A stretch of DNA of 34,514 nucleotides, from assembly GCA_002753335.1 (NCBI GenBank), contig PEAD01000030.1, positions 1-34,514 on the forward strand, written 5' to 3'. A model generated the notes under the pieces. The model was not told the origin of the DNA. It searched no databases and saw nothing but the letters and a program-made list of their open reading frames with translations. Positions within the stretch are counted from its first letter, which is position 1. Each line of letters opens with the position of its first letter. This document shows, one piece after another, positions 19,038 to 26,966 of the stretch. The position numbers and the translations under genes are program-made. The stretch is from Nitrospirae bacterium MYbin3 (GTDB lineage Bacteria; Nitrospirota; Thermodesulfovibrionia; Thermodesulfovibrionales; Dissulfurispiraceae).

Positions 19038-21211
19038 GCGATAGGCCTTTAAATATTGCATTTCTATGGCATATGCATCAGCCGTATTACAAAGATCCGT
19101 TTTCAGGAACTTTTCGGCTGCCATGGGTAAGGCTTCACGGCACAAAAGACTACCTCGATATGGTCAAAATACTCGAAGATTTTCCGACTATTCACCAGAC
19201 TTTCAACATTGTGCCATCGATGATAGAGCAGCTTATCGACTACACCGAGAACAATGCCACCGACAAATATCTCGATCTTACGCTTAAAGCACCTGCTGAC
19301 CTTACCGAACCAGAAATGATGTTTGTAATCGAGAATTTTTTTCTTGCTAATTGGGACAATATGATAAAACCTTACCCGCGCTATTACGAACTGCTGAGCA
19401 AGCGCGGCTTCAGATTCAGCAGAAATGATGCTCCCCGGATAGCCAAATATTTCACGCATGAGGATATTAGAGATCTTCAGGTTTTGTTTAATTTGGCATG
19501 GATAGACCCTATGTTCAAGAAAGAGGATGATTTTCTGAGCGACCTCGAACGAAAAGGCAAAGACTTTACCGAGAACGAAAAAAAACAGCTTATAGAAAAA
19601 CAGCTGGGGATATTGAGACAAATAATACCTCAGTACAAAAAAATGGGGGACTCAGGGCAGATAGAACTTTCTGTAACCCCCTACTATCACCCTATCCTAC
19701 CGCTGCTATGGGACACAGATTCAGCGCGCATCGGCATGCCTCATGTCAAACTGCCAAAAAAACGTTTTTCACATCCAGAAGATGCAAAAAAGCAGATCAC
19801 TATGGCTATAGAATATTTTGAAAAAATGTTTTTATACAGACCTAAAGGCATGTGGCCGTCCGAAGGTTCGGTCAGCGAGGATGTTGTAAGGGCGATAAAC
19901 AGCTCTGGTATAAAGTGGATAGCTACTGATGAAGAGGTCCTTGCACGCTCTATAGACAAGCCAATAAGGGATAATGACGGTTTCTTAATTGACGGGCCTT
20001 CCTTATATCGGCCGCACAAGTATTCGGATGTTTCTATTTTTTTCAGAGACCACAATGATTCTGATTTAATAGGGTTTGTCTACTCAGGATGGGATGCTAA
20101 AACAGCAGTTGATGATTTCATGTCCAAACTTCTTCAGGTAAAAAATTCTCTGCCTGACGACAGGCCCTATGTTGTACCGATAATACTGGATGGTGAAAAC
20201 GCATGGGAATATTACAAGAATGACGGGGATGATTTCTTAAGAACCCTTTATTCTTCCTTAAGCGCCGACCATCGTTTTAAAACCGTCACGATGAGCGAAT
20301 ACATGAATGAGCATGGCCCCGGCGAAAGCCTGCACAAGCTGCATGCAGGCTCCTGGATTAACGCCAACTTCGGAATATGGTTGGGGCATGAGGAGGACAA
20401 TACAGCGTGGGATTATCTTTCGCAGGCGCGTGATGACCTTGAAGCATTTATCAAGGAAAACCCAGAAAAAGATGTTTCTGAGGCTTGGAAATCATTGTAC
20501 GCTGCCGAAGGAAGCGACTGGAACTGGTGGTACGGTGACGAACACTCCACAGAAACACAAACCGATTTCGATGAGCTGTTTAGATTTAATTTAATGAAAA
20601 TCTACAAATCCATAGGCAAGGATGTCCCACCTGAACTCTTTGTGCCTATACTGCTTGAAGATAGAGGCATCGCTCCTTCTGTTGAGGTCAGGGGTTTTAT
20701 ATATCCAAAGATGGACGGAGTTGTGACAAGTTATTTTGAATGGTACCAGGCCGCTTATATTGATGCTAAAAAATCGGGTGGCAGCATGCACAAATCAGAG
20801 AGTTTTATAAAAGCGCTCTATTATGGCTTCAACAAAGACAATCTTTATATAAGGGTGGATCCAGCAACAGCATTTTCTACTATTAAGGACATAATCATTG
20901 TGGATATTAATTTAATAGTGAACACGCCGTTTAAGATTATATGCGACTTGAACGCTGCTCAATTGAAAGCACGGATTAGTGAAAAGAAATCCGGACAATG
21001 GATGTTCAAAAAAGAGATTGCTTCTTTGGCTGCAGATGAGATTTTTGAAATAGAAATCCCCTTTAATGACATTAATGCAAAAGAAAAAGATGAGATATCT
21101 ATTTCTGTAGAGATCTCAAGGAACGGTGATGAACTTGAAAGATGTCCATGGAGAGGCCACATAACTCTAAATGTTCCTTCCCCCCATTACGAAACGATAA
21201 TGTGGTATTAA
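19034..21211 (+). CDS. Glycoside hydrolase family 57 alpha-amylase/glucanotransferase-like protein
   Basis: A 725-residue cytoplasmic protein with no signal peptide. GH57 landmarks: LWHMHQPYY at 11-19 (region 1), the likely nucleophile E277 in GMWPSEGSVSED, and the likely acid/base D386 in LDGENAWEYY. The 109-residue gap between the two is in the range of characterised GH57 enzymes. The last 170 residues form a beta-rich extension. Such proteins act on alpha-glucans (glycogen or maltodextrins). It is translationally coupled to ftsB, and no other glycogen gene is nearby, so the specific reaction (amylase, transferase or branching) cannot be chosen from sequence. It is followed by the tRNA nucleotidyltransferase-type gene after 26 bases. 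Confidence 0.88.
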   Translation: MSDRPLNIAFLWHMHQPYYKDPFSGTFRLPWVRLHGTKDYLDMVKILEDFPTIHQTFNIVPSMIEQLIDYTENNATDKYLDLTLKAPADLTEPEMMFVIENFFLANWDNMIKPYPRYYELLSKRGFRFSRNDAPRIAKYFTHEDIRDLQVLFNLAWIDPMFKKEDDFLSDLERKGKDFTENEKKQLIEKQLGILRQIIPQYKKMGDSGQIELSVTPYYHPILPLLWDTDSARIGMPHVKLPKKRFSHPEDAKKQITMAIEYFEKMFLYRPKGMWPSEGSVSEDVVRAINSSGIKWIATDEEVLARSIDKPIRDNDGFLIDGPSLYRPHKYSDVSIFFRDHNDSDLIGFVYSGWDAKTAVDDFMSKLLQVKNSLPDDRPYVVPIILDGENAWEYYKNDGDDFLRTLYSSLSADHRFKTVTMSEYMNEHGPGESLHKLHAGSWINANFGIWLGHEEDNTAWDYLSQARDDLEAFIKENPEKDVSEAWKSLYAAEGSDWNWWYGDEHSTETQTDFDELFRFNLMKIYKSIGKDVPPELFVPILLEDRGIAPSVEVRGFIYPKMDGVVTSYFEWYQAAYIDAKKSGGSMHKSESFIKALYYGFNKDNLYIRVDPATAFSTIKDIIIVDINLIVNTPFKIICDLNAAQLKARISEKKSGQWMFKKEIASLAADEIFEIEIPFNDINAKEKDEISISVEISRNGDELERCPWRGHITLNVPSPHYETIMWY

Positions 21212-21237
21212 AAGTCCTCCCGGGTGATCAAACATAT

Positions 21238-22479
21238 ATGCCCCAAACACTGTTCGAAAAATTCATAGAATTTGCCGAAAAAAAAGGCTTGTCCGAAAAG
21301 CTCTATATTGTTGGTGGTGCTGTAAGAGACATGTATATGCAGAATGAGCTTAAGGATATCGACATAGCGGTCATAGGCAATGCGCTTGAGTTGGCCAGAG
21401 TCTTTGCTTCTGAGGCGGAAGCTTCTTATGTTCTACTTGATGAGGACTTTGCTGTTGCAAGAATAGTGAAAGACAGCCAGATTATTGATCTGGCCAACAT
21501 GAGATGCGGCACTCTCGATATAGACCTCTTGGAGAGGGACTTGACAATAAATGCGATGGCCCTGCCCTTGCGCTATGCTTCAGTTCAGGATTTAAAGCAA
21601 ATAGTTGACCCGCTAAACGGGCTTTCAGATATAGAAAACAGAGTTGTACGCATGGTTGCTGATGAAAATTTTTTGAAAGATCCTTTGCGCTTGCTGCGTG
21701 TTTACAGGTTTGCTGCAACATTGAACTATTCCATAGAAAATAGAACCAGAGAAGCTGTAGCATCTTTTGCTGAAATGATAACCTCTGTGCCGGGCGAGAG
21801 GGTTGCTGAAGAACTCCGCCAAATTCTTAGGACCGGTGAATCCGGTAAAATCTTCTCACTTATGTTGGAAGACGGATTGTTTCAGAAAATATTCAAAAAA
21901 GGAGATCCCGAAAGAATATTGTCATTGTACTGCAAGATTGAAAACATACTCAATTCAGCAAATGACATGCTGCCTGAAGATTTTGTGAAAAATTATCCGG
22001 TTATAATTTGCCTTAAGCTTTCAACCCTGTTTGAATCAGAAAAATCACTGCTTGACTTTTTGTCTGCTATGAGAATTTCGCGCAGGGAATCAGAACTGAC
22101 AAAGAAATATTTCTGCGACAGGAATGCAGTTGCTAATTTATACAATCTAAAAGCGCTTCCGGATAACAGCGAGGCGGTCAGTTTATTAATGAAATTCAAA
22201 CATGACATTTACCCCCTGTCAATATTGGCAATAGCTTTGGACAGCAAAATTACTGATTACTGCAAAAGTCTTATTTCGTTTTATGAAAACGAATTCAAAT
22301 CTAGAGAATCTCTATTGCCGCTCATAAATGGCTCAGATATTAAAAAAGAATTCAATCTTAATGCATCTCCTATGTTTAAAAAAATTCTTGAAGCAGTTGA
22401 AAAAGAGGTATTGGAAGGAAGAATAACAACGAAAGAACAGGCCTTATCTATTGCCCTGAAGGAAATTAATCAGATATGA
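21238..22479 (+). CDS. CCA tRNA nucleotidyltransferase / poly(A) polymerase family protein
   Basis: 413 residues from ATG 21238 (GGGTGA at 21221-21226 as weak ribosome site). The frame is open further up to 21142, but that would overlap the GH57 gene by 70 bases. Class II nucleotidyltransferase head: YIVGGAVRDM at about 24-33 and the metal-binding DID at about 40-42. The RDLTINAMA neck motif and the DPLRLLRVYRFAATL helix (RNA and nucleotide recognition) follow. The C-terminal half is helical and poorly conserved. It may add CCA, only A, or poly(A) to tRNA 3' ends; sequence alone does not separate these. The tRNA-Gln in this window encodes its own CCA, so repair is a plausible role. A perfect 18-base palindrome spans its stop codon. 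Confidence 0.88.
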   Translation: MPQTLFEKFIEFAEKKGLSEKLYIVGGAVRDMYMQNELKDIDIAVIGNALELARVFASEAEASYVLLDEDFAVARIVKDSQIIDLANMRCGTLDIDLLERDLTINAMALPLRYASVQDLKQIVDPLNGLSDIENRVVRMVADENFLKDPLRLLRVYRFAATLNYSIENRTREAVASFAEMITSVPGERVAEELRQILRTGESGKIFSLMLEDGLFQKIFKKGDPERILSLYCKIENILNSANDMLPEDFVKNYPVIICLKLSTLFESEKSLLDFLSAMRISRRESELTKKYFCDRNAVANLYNLKALPDNSEAVSLLMKFKHDIYPLSILAIALDSKITDYCKSLISFYENEFKSRESLLPLINGSDIKKEFNLNASPMFKKILEAVEKEVLEGRITTKEQALSIALKEINQI

Positions 22480-22491
22480 TTTAAATCATAT
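22474..22491. repeat. Perfect 18-base AT-rich palindrome over the stop codon of the nucleotidyltransferase gene
   Basis: ATATGATTT-AAATCATAT, containing the TGA stop at 22477-22479. It has no T tract behind it, so an intrinsic terminator is unlikely. It could be a regulator site or a 3'-end stabilising hairpin for the upstream mRNA. Confidence 0.45.
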
Positions 22492-22531
22492 TATTCTGGA
22501 TAAAAATGTTTTATTATTTTCTAACAGCTTA

Positions 22532-22585
22532 GTGGGGCAATCCCACATAATCTCCCGAGGGACTCTCTCCTCCCCAGAGAGTCCC
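22532..22585 (+). repeat. Two hairpins in the leader of the NapH-like gene
   Basis: GTGGG-GCAAT-CCCAC at 22532-22546, then GGGACTCTCT-CCTCCCC-AGAGAGTCCC (10-bp perfect stem) at 22559-22585. The second ends 13 bases before the ATG at 22599, where no Shine-Dalgarno is seen. No T tract follows, so this is not a standard terminator, although it separates the genes. Translational control is possible. Confidence 0.5.
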
Positions 22586-22598
22586 TTACCCCCTACAT

Positions 22599-23606
22599 AT
22601 GAAAACAGAAAAAACAGACCGCCCCCAGATAAGAAAAATCAGATATGTGGTGCAATGGGCAATATTTTTCTCGGTCATATATGCAGGATACCAATTTAAT
22701 GCCTTTGTTGACTCGCTCGAAAAGAATAATTTGGCGGTTGTTTATCGCCCGCCTTCGGTTGAGGGTTTCCTACCTATAGGCGGCCTTATGTCGCTCAAAT
22801 TATGGGCTACTACAGGCATTTTAGACCCAATTCATCCTGCAGCCCCTGTAATACTTTTTGCAGCACTCGCAGTCTCTTTTTTGTTTAGGAAAGCCTTTTG
22901 CGGTTGGATATGTCCGGTAGGGACTTTCTCTGAAACCGCATGGAGAACTGGTCAAAAAATATTTGGCAAAACATACATCATCCCTAAATATGTGGATTAC
23001 ATCCTGCGTTCGCTTAAATACCTGCTTATGGCATTTTTTATTTTTATCATAGTGGTACAAATGGCGCCGTTTCATATTATTTCATTTCTTGAAACACCTT
23101 ACTGGAAGATCGCTGATATAAAAATGTTGAAGTTTTTTACCGAAATGTCGATGACTTCGAAAATCACGCTTTCGATTCTATTAATTCTGTCTCTTTTTTA
23201 CAAAAATTTCTGGTGCAGATATCTATGTCCTTACGGGGCATTGGCAGGATTGCTAGGCAGTATAGGGCCGGTAAATATCAAACGAAACAAGGCATACTGT
23301 ATCCAATGCGGTCTTTGCTCAAAAAACTGCCCTTCACTATTGCCGGTTGATAAAAAAGATGCAGTAAAATCTCCTGAATGCACAGGCTGCCTTACATGCG
23401 TAAGTTATTGTCCTGCCAAAGATGCGCTCGACGTTTCGCTTCTGTCTAAAAAGATCTTTAGGCCCGAATTATTCATCTTAATCGCATTAGTACTTTTTTA
23501 CGGAATAATCGCAACCGCTATGCTGTCAGGGAAATGGCATTCATCTGTCACAGCAGAGGAACTCCGCACTCTGATACCGCTGCTAAAAAGCTTGGCTCAT
23601 CCTTAA
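22599..23606 (+). CDS. NapH/NosR-like polytopic membrane ferredoxin (two 4Fe-4S clusters)
   Basis: A 335-residue protein with about five membrane helices (near 15-35, 83-97, 137-155, 188-202 and 290-310). It has the paired CxxxCP motifs of the NapH/NosR/CcoG family: C101/C105 in CGWICPVGT and C206/C210 in CRYLCPYGA. Two ferredoxin clusters follow: C234, C237, C240, C244 and C261, C264, C267, C271. Family members pass electrons between the quinone pool and periplasmic or cytoplasmic acceptors. No terminal reductase gene is adjacent, so its partner is unknown. It stands apart from both neighbours: 119 bases of hairpin-rich leader before it and 565 non-coding bases after it. Confidence is high for the family and low for a specific role. 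Confidence 0.85.
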   Translation: MKTEKTDRPQIRKIRYVVQWAIFFSVIYAGYQFNAFVDSLEKNNLAVVYRPPSVEGFLPIGGLMSLKLWATTGILDPIHPAAPVILFAALAVSFLFRKAFCGWICPVGTFSETAWRTGQKIFGKTYIIPKYVDYILRSLKYLLMAFFIFIIVVQMAPFHIISFLETPYWKIADIKMLKFFTEMSMTSKITLSILLILSLFYKNFWCRYLCPYGALAGLLGSIGPVNIKRNKAYCIQCGLCSKNCPSLLPVDKKDAVKSPECTGCLTCVSYCPAKDALDVSLLSKKIFRPELFILIALVLFYGIIATAMLSGKWHSSVTAEELRTLIPLLKSLAHP

Positions 23607-23622
23607 CATACCAACTTTTATA

Positions 23623-23652
23623 TTGCTTATTCATAGGCTTATCTGGTATAAA
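23623..23652 (+). promoter_or_regulatory. Promoter of the 6S RNA gene
   Basis: TTGCTT (23623-23628), an 18-base spacer, then TGG-TATAAA with the -10 at 23647-23652. The expected start near 23659-23661 matches the left end of the structured RNA. Confidence 0.6.
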
Positions 23653-23658
23653 ATAAAC

Positions 23659-23850
23659 AAGCGTGAAGTTGCCTGCCCTGTTTGTGTCGGGTGACAAATG
23701 TTGATCCGATAAATTGGATCTTTAGGGAGCTGATATAAGGACGGCGGTGTGCAGGCCTCTTAAATGAGGAAGCCTAAACCCCCTTCAAGGCACCCACTTA
23801 GAAAGCTTAAGGATCTGATTTTCATCTGCACGGCAGGGTGGGTTTAAAAA
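23659..23850 (+). ncRNA. ssrS: 6S RNA
   Basis: A structured RNA of about 190 bases, the usual 6S length. The ends pair: GCCTGCCCTG (23671-23680) with CAGGGTGGGT (23834-23843), a 10-bp stem with G-U pairs, extended inward by GTGT/GCAC after a small bulge. Inside are a GATCC/GGATC hairpin (23703-23720), and the segment GTGCAGGCCTC...GAGGAAGCCTAAAC near 23749-23778, which resembles the GAGAAGCCTTAAAA element of known 6S RNAs. 6S RNA mimics an open promoter and sequesters the housekeeping RNA polymerase holoenzyme in stationary phase. The call rests on remembered consensus and hand folding. Ends are approximate. Confidence 0.77.
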
Positions 23851-23895
23851 AGTTCACTACTTTAGAAATTAACCCTTATTAAAGGGTTGTTTACA

Positions 23896-24094
23896 TAGAT
23901 TACGGTACGAAATGGATAGCAGAAATTACGGTTGTAGAGATAAAGGACAAAAGACATGAATTCAATAATTACAAGTATTACTTTGTTATATGGCGAAGTT
24001 ATAACTCCGCCGAACAACGTGTCCTTCTGTCCACCCGGCAAATACAACCGCTGATTTTATTTAATCCATTGTTCTTCTGTTCCGACCGTATCTA
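23896..24094. repeat. Long imperfect inverted repeat (~200 bases) between 6S RNA and rny
   Basis: Paired blocks from outside in: TAGAT-TACGGT (23896-23906) with ACCGTA-TCTA (24085-24094); AATGGAT (23911-23917) with ATCCATT (24064-24070); CGGTTGTA (23929-23936) with TACAACCG (24043-24050); GGACAAAAGACATG (23945-23958) with CGTGTCCTTCTGTCC (24018-24032; 13 of 14 pair, one bulge). Near the centre is the near-palindrome GGCGAAGTTATAACTCCGCC (23992-24011). As RNA it would form one long rod. It could be a decayed MITE-like element (TA flanks both ends), an independent small RNA, or a leader structure of rny. No protein is plausible here. With the 6S gene it explains most of the 565-base gene-free stretch; 24095-24155 holds only A- and T-rich tracts. 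Confidence 0.7.
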
Positions 24095-24171
24095 AGCTAA
24101 AAAAAGAAAGAAGTTGCGCCTGTTTATTTATTTTTTTTTGCGGGCCAACAATCTTAGGAGGTCATCAGAAA

Positions 24172-25731
24172 ATGGATATAATCTCTATTCTCATCGCTAT
24201 AGCGGTAGGTCTGGCAAGCGGTTTTGGCCTGTCGCTCGCATACAAAAGCTCCTTAAAATCTCAGAAAAACGATATTGACAGAGATCGCGAAAGGTTGATG
24301 GAAGACGCCCGCCGCGAAGCCGAAAATATCAAAAAAGACGCCTCGCTTTCTGCAAAAGAAATTGTATATCAGGCAAAATCAGAAGCCGAAAAAGAGATTC
24401 GCGAACGGACGAAAGAGTCTAATCAACTAGATAAGAGGCTCAGACAAAAAGAAGAAACTTTAGAGAAAAAAATAGACCAAGCCGAAAAAAGAGAGCACGA
24501 ACTTAGTCGCAGAGAAAAAGAGTTCAACAACAGGGACAAGGCACTTTCTGAAAAAGAAAACCAATACTCACAGCTTGTAAAAGATCAAATTTTGATTCTT
24601 GAAAGAATTTCGGGCATAAGCTCGGATGAGGCTAAGAATGAGCTATTCAAGCGCATCGAGGAAGAAACCAGATTTGAATCGGCCAAGCTTGCAAAAAAGA
24701 TAGAGGATGAGGCTAAAGAACAGTCAGAGAAAAAGGCAAAAGAGATTATCAGTGTCGCCATACAGCGCTATTCCAGCGACTATGTGGCTGATGCTACGGT
24801 TTCGGCAGTAAGTCTGCCTGGAGATGAAATGAAAGGCCGCATAATTGGACGGGAAGGAAGAAACATCAGGTCGTTTGAAGCAGCCACAGGCGTGGATCTC
24901 CTTGTTGATGACACACCAGAACTGGTAACCCTCTCTGCCCATGATCCGGTACGCAGAGAGGTGGCGCGCGTTGCTCTCGAAAGGCTTGTGACCGATGGAA
25001 GAATTCACCCGACCAGAATAGAAGAGGTTGTAGAAAAAGTAAAAAAAGAGATTGATGCAACTATCAGGGAAGAAGGAGAGAAAGCTGTATTTGATCTGGG
25101 TCTTTCTGGTGTGCACCCCGAAATAATCAAGGTTATAGGCAGATTGAAATACAGGACATCTTACGGTCAGAATGTTCTGCAGCACTCAAAAGAGGTGGCA
25201 TATCTAGCAGGTATGATGGCGGGAGAGATGGGTGTTGATACAAAACTGGCCAAGCGCGGCGGTCTGCTTCATGATATAGGCAAGGCGATTGACCATGAAG
25301 TAGAAGGCTCGCATCAGGAAATTGGCGCGACACTCGCAAAAAAATACGGAGAAAACGAAAAGGTTATAAATGCTATTCTAGCCCATCACGGAGAAGTTGA
25401 TCCGATATGCGTTGAGTCGGCATTGGTGGCTGCAGGTGACGCACTTTCCGCAGCCCGCCCCGGTGTCAGACGCGAAAGTATAGAGAACTATTTAAAGCGT
25501 CTTGAAAAGCTCGAAGAGCTTGCCATGTCGTTTAACGGTGTAGAAAAATGCTACGCAATTCAGGCCGGCAGAGAAATAAGAATCATAGTAAAGCCTGAGC
25601 ATATGCCTGATGATGCCTGCACTGCGGTTTCACGCGACCTTGCCCGCAAGATTGAATCCGAAATGTCCTATCCCGGACAAATTAAGGTTACGGTTATAAG
25701 AGAGTCGCGTTTTGTGGATTACGCAAAATAA
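24172..25731 (+). CDS. rny: Ribonuclease Y
   Basis: 519 residues, standard length. N-terminal membrane anchor (about 2-24), long charged coiled coil (about 30-190), KH RNA-binding domain with [15 protein letters not shown] near 222, and HD phosphodiesterase domain with H367-D368 in LLHDIGKA. The ribosome binding site AGGAGG is at 24156-24161. RNase Y is a membrane-bound endonuclease that initiates mRNA decay in many bacteria lacking RNase E. It is followed after 12 bases by ymdB, a conserved pairing. The upstream leader may contain the long inverted repeat at 23896-24094, if transcription starts near the weak TTAACC-17-TACATA promoter at 23869-23897 or reads through from 6S. Confidence 0.97.
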   Translation: MDIISILIAIAVGLASGFGLSLAYKSSLKSQKNDIDRDRERLMEDARREAENIKKDASLSAKEIVYQAKSEAEKEIRERTKESNQLDKRLRQKEETLEKKIDQAEKREHELSRREKEFNNRDKALSEKENQYSQLVKDQILILERISGISSDEAKNELFKRIEEETRFESAKLAKKIEDEAKEQSEKKAKEIISVAIQRYSSDYVADATVSAVSLPGDEMKGRIIGREGRNIRSFEAATGVDLLVDDTPELVTLSAHDPVRREVARVALERLVTDGRIHPTRIEEVVEKVKKEIDATIREEGEKAVFDLGLSGVHPEIIKVIGRLKYRTSYGQNVLQHSKEVAYLAGMMAGEMGVDTKLAKRGGLLHDIGKAIDHEVEGSHQEIGATLAKKYGENEKVINAILAHHGEVDPICVESALVAAGDALSAARPGVRRESIENYLKRLEKLEELAMSFNGVEKCYAIQAGREIRIIVKPEHMPDDACTAVSRDLARKIESEMSYPGQIKVTVIRESRFVDYAK

Positions 25732-25743
25732 CAAGCGTAAGCA

Positions 25744-26523
25744 ATGAAGGTACTTTTTATAGGCGACATAGTCGGCAAGTCTGGCCGAAACACCGTAAAA
25801 GCCTTGCTGCCTAACCTTTGCGATAGATACAAAGTCGATTTCGTTATCGCAAACGGTGAAAATGCCGCAGGCGGCTTCGGCATAAATGAGAAGACCGCTA
25901 AAGAACTCTTTTCTGCCGGAATAGATGTAATAACTACCGGCAACCATGTATGGGACAAAAAAGAGGCCCTGCCCTACCTCGCAAAAGAAGAGCGGATACT
26001 ACGGCCTATCAACTATCCTGAAGGAGTACCGGGCTTTGGCAGCATAGTCTTGACCACAAAAAGCAAAGAAAAAATTGCGGTACTCAATGCATCAGGCAGG
26101 GTTTTTATGAATACTCTCGAATGTCCTTTCAGAAAATGCAAATCAGAAATAAAAAAGCTTCGTGAAGAAACCAAAAACATATTTATAGATTTTCATGCTG
26201 AAGCCACATCGGAAAAAATTGCTTTCGGATACTACATTGACGGAACAGTAACGGCTATAGTAGGTACCCACACTCATGTTCAAACCGCAGACGAAAAAAT
26301 ACTTTCGGGCTCAACCGCCTACATTACTGATGTAGGCATGACAGGCCCTCTGACATCAGTTATCGGAATAGAAAAAGAACAGATAATAGAGCGCTTTCTT
26401 CTGCACATGCCGAGGAAGTACGATGTTGCTGACGGTAAGGCGGTATTGTCTGCGGTTCTGATTGAGTCTAACGATGAAGGCATGGCCACCGCAATTCATA
26501 GATTACAAATCACAAATCCATAA
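25744..26523 (+). CDS. ymdB: YmdB-family metallophosphoesterase
   Basis: 259 residues, the normal size for this family (TIGR00282). Metal and catalytic residues are recognisable: D8 in GDIVGKSGR, E39-N40 in NGEN, N67-H68 in TTGNHVWD, a His in DFHAEATSE, and the paired His of GTHTHVQT. Bacillus YmdB is a phosphodiesterase active on 2',3'-cyclic AMP and affects biofilm and motility decisions. Its role outside Bacillus is less clear. The rny-ymdB neighbourhood is conserved across phyla and suggests a link with RNA breakdown products. There is no strong Shine-Dalgarno in the 12-base gap, so coupling to rny translation is likely. Confidence 0.92.
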   Translation: MKVLFIGDIVGKSGRNTVKALLPNLCDRYKVDFVIANGENAAGGFGINEKTAKELFSAGIDVITTGNHVWDKKEALPYLAKEERILRPINYPEGVPGFGSIVLTTKSKEKIAVLNASGRVFMNTLECPFRKCKSEIKKLREETKNIFIDFHAEATSEKIAFGYYIDGTVTAIVGTHTHVQTADEKILSGSTAYITDVGMTGPLTSVIGIEKEQIIERFLLHMPRKYDVADGKAVLSAVLIESNDEGMATAIHRLQITNP

Positions 26524-26546
26524 ACAACAAATCAGGGAGGCGCTTT

Positions 26547-26966
26547 ATGGCAAAGGCAACGGTTAAATGGGTTGAAGGTCTTCAGTTTGTAGGAGAAACA
26601 GGCTCAGGGCACGCCATTGTGCTGGACGGGGACGCTGAATTCGGCGGCAAGAATACAGGTGTTAGGCCTACAGAACTTTTGCTTATAGGGCTTGGTGGAT
26701 GCTCAGGTATGGATATAATGTCGATACTCAAAAAGAAACGCCAGAAAGTTCACTCATTCGAAGCGCGCATAACTGCGGACAAAACCAAGACAGAACCTGT
26801 TAGGTTCGAAAAATTCAATGTAGAGTATGTCGTAACAGGAGAGAATATATCCGAAGAAGCGGTAAAACGAGCTGTTGAGCTTTCGATGGGAAAATACTGC
26901 TCGGTTAAACTGACTCTCGAAAATAAGGCCGAAATTTCTTTCAGCTACAAAATAATAAAAGACTAA
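26547..26966 (+). CDS. OsmC/Ohr family protein
   Basis: 139 residues with the two conserved Cys of OsmC-type thiol peroxidases, C52 in GGCSGMD and C118 in KYCSV. The long central helix after the first Cys and the strand pattern are typical. It belongs to the small YhfA-like OsmC group rather than classical Ohr. Family members reduce organic hydroperoxides, but many in this subgroup have no assigned substrate. A good ribosome binding site (GGGAGG) lies ahead of the ATG. It probably shares the rny-ymdB transcript (23-base gap). The stop overlaps the convergent hypD stop by four bases. Confidence 0.88.
   Translation: MAKATVKWVEGLQFVGETGSGHAIVLDGDAEFGGKNTGVRPTELLLIGLGGCSGMDIMSILKKKRQKVHSFEARITADKTKTEPVRFEKFNVEYVVTGENISEEAVKRAVELSMGKYCSVKLTLENKAEISFSYKIIKD

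Noticed and set aside
23871..23888. AACCCTT-ATTA-AAGGGTT hairpin as 6S terminator
   Set aside because: The stem is a genuine 7 bp, but the following bases (GTTTACATAG) are not a T tract. It may shape the 3' end but is not a convincing intrinsic terminator.
23973..23983. AAGTATTACTT shared with the palindrome at 12587-12597
   Set aside because: Chance sharing of 11-mers is expected many times in 34 kb of AT-rich DNA. I see no further similarity between the two places.
23862..24047. 61-codon minus-strand open frame in the non-coding stretch
   Set aside because: It falls across the left arm and centre of the inverted repeat, has no ribosome binding site and resembles no family.
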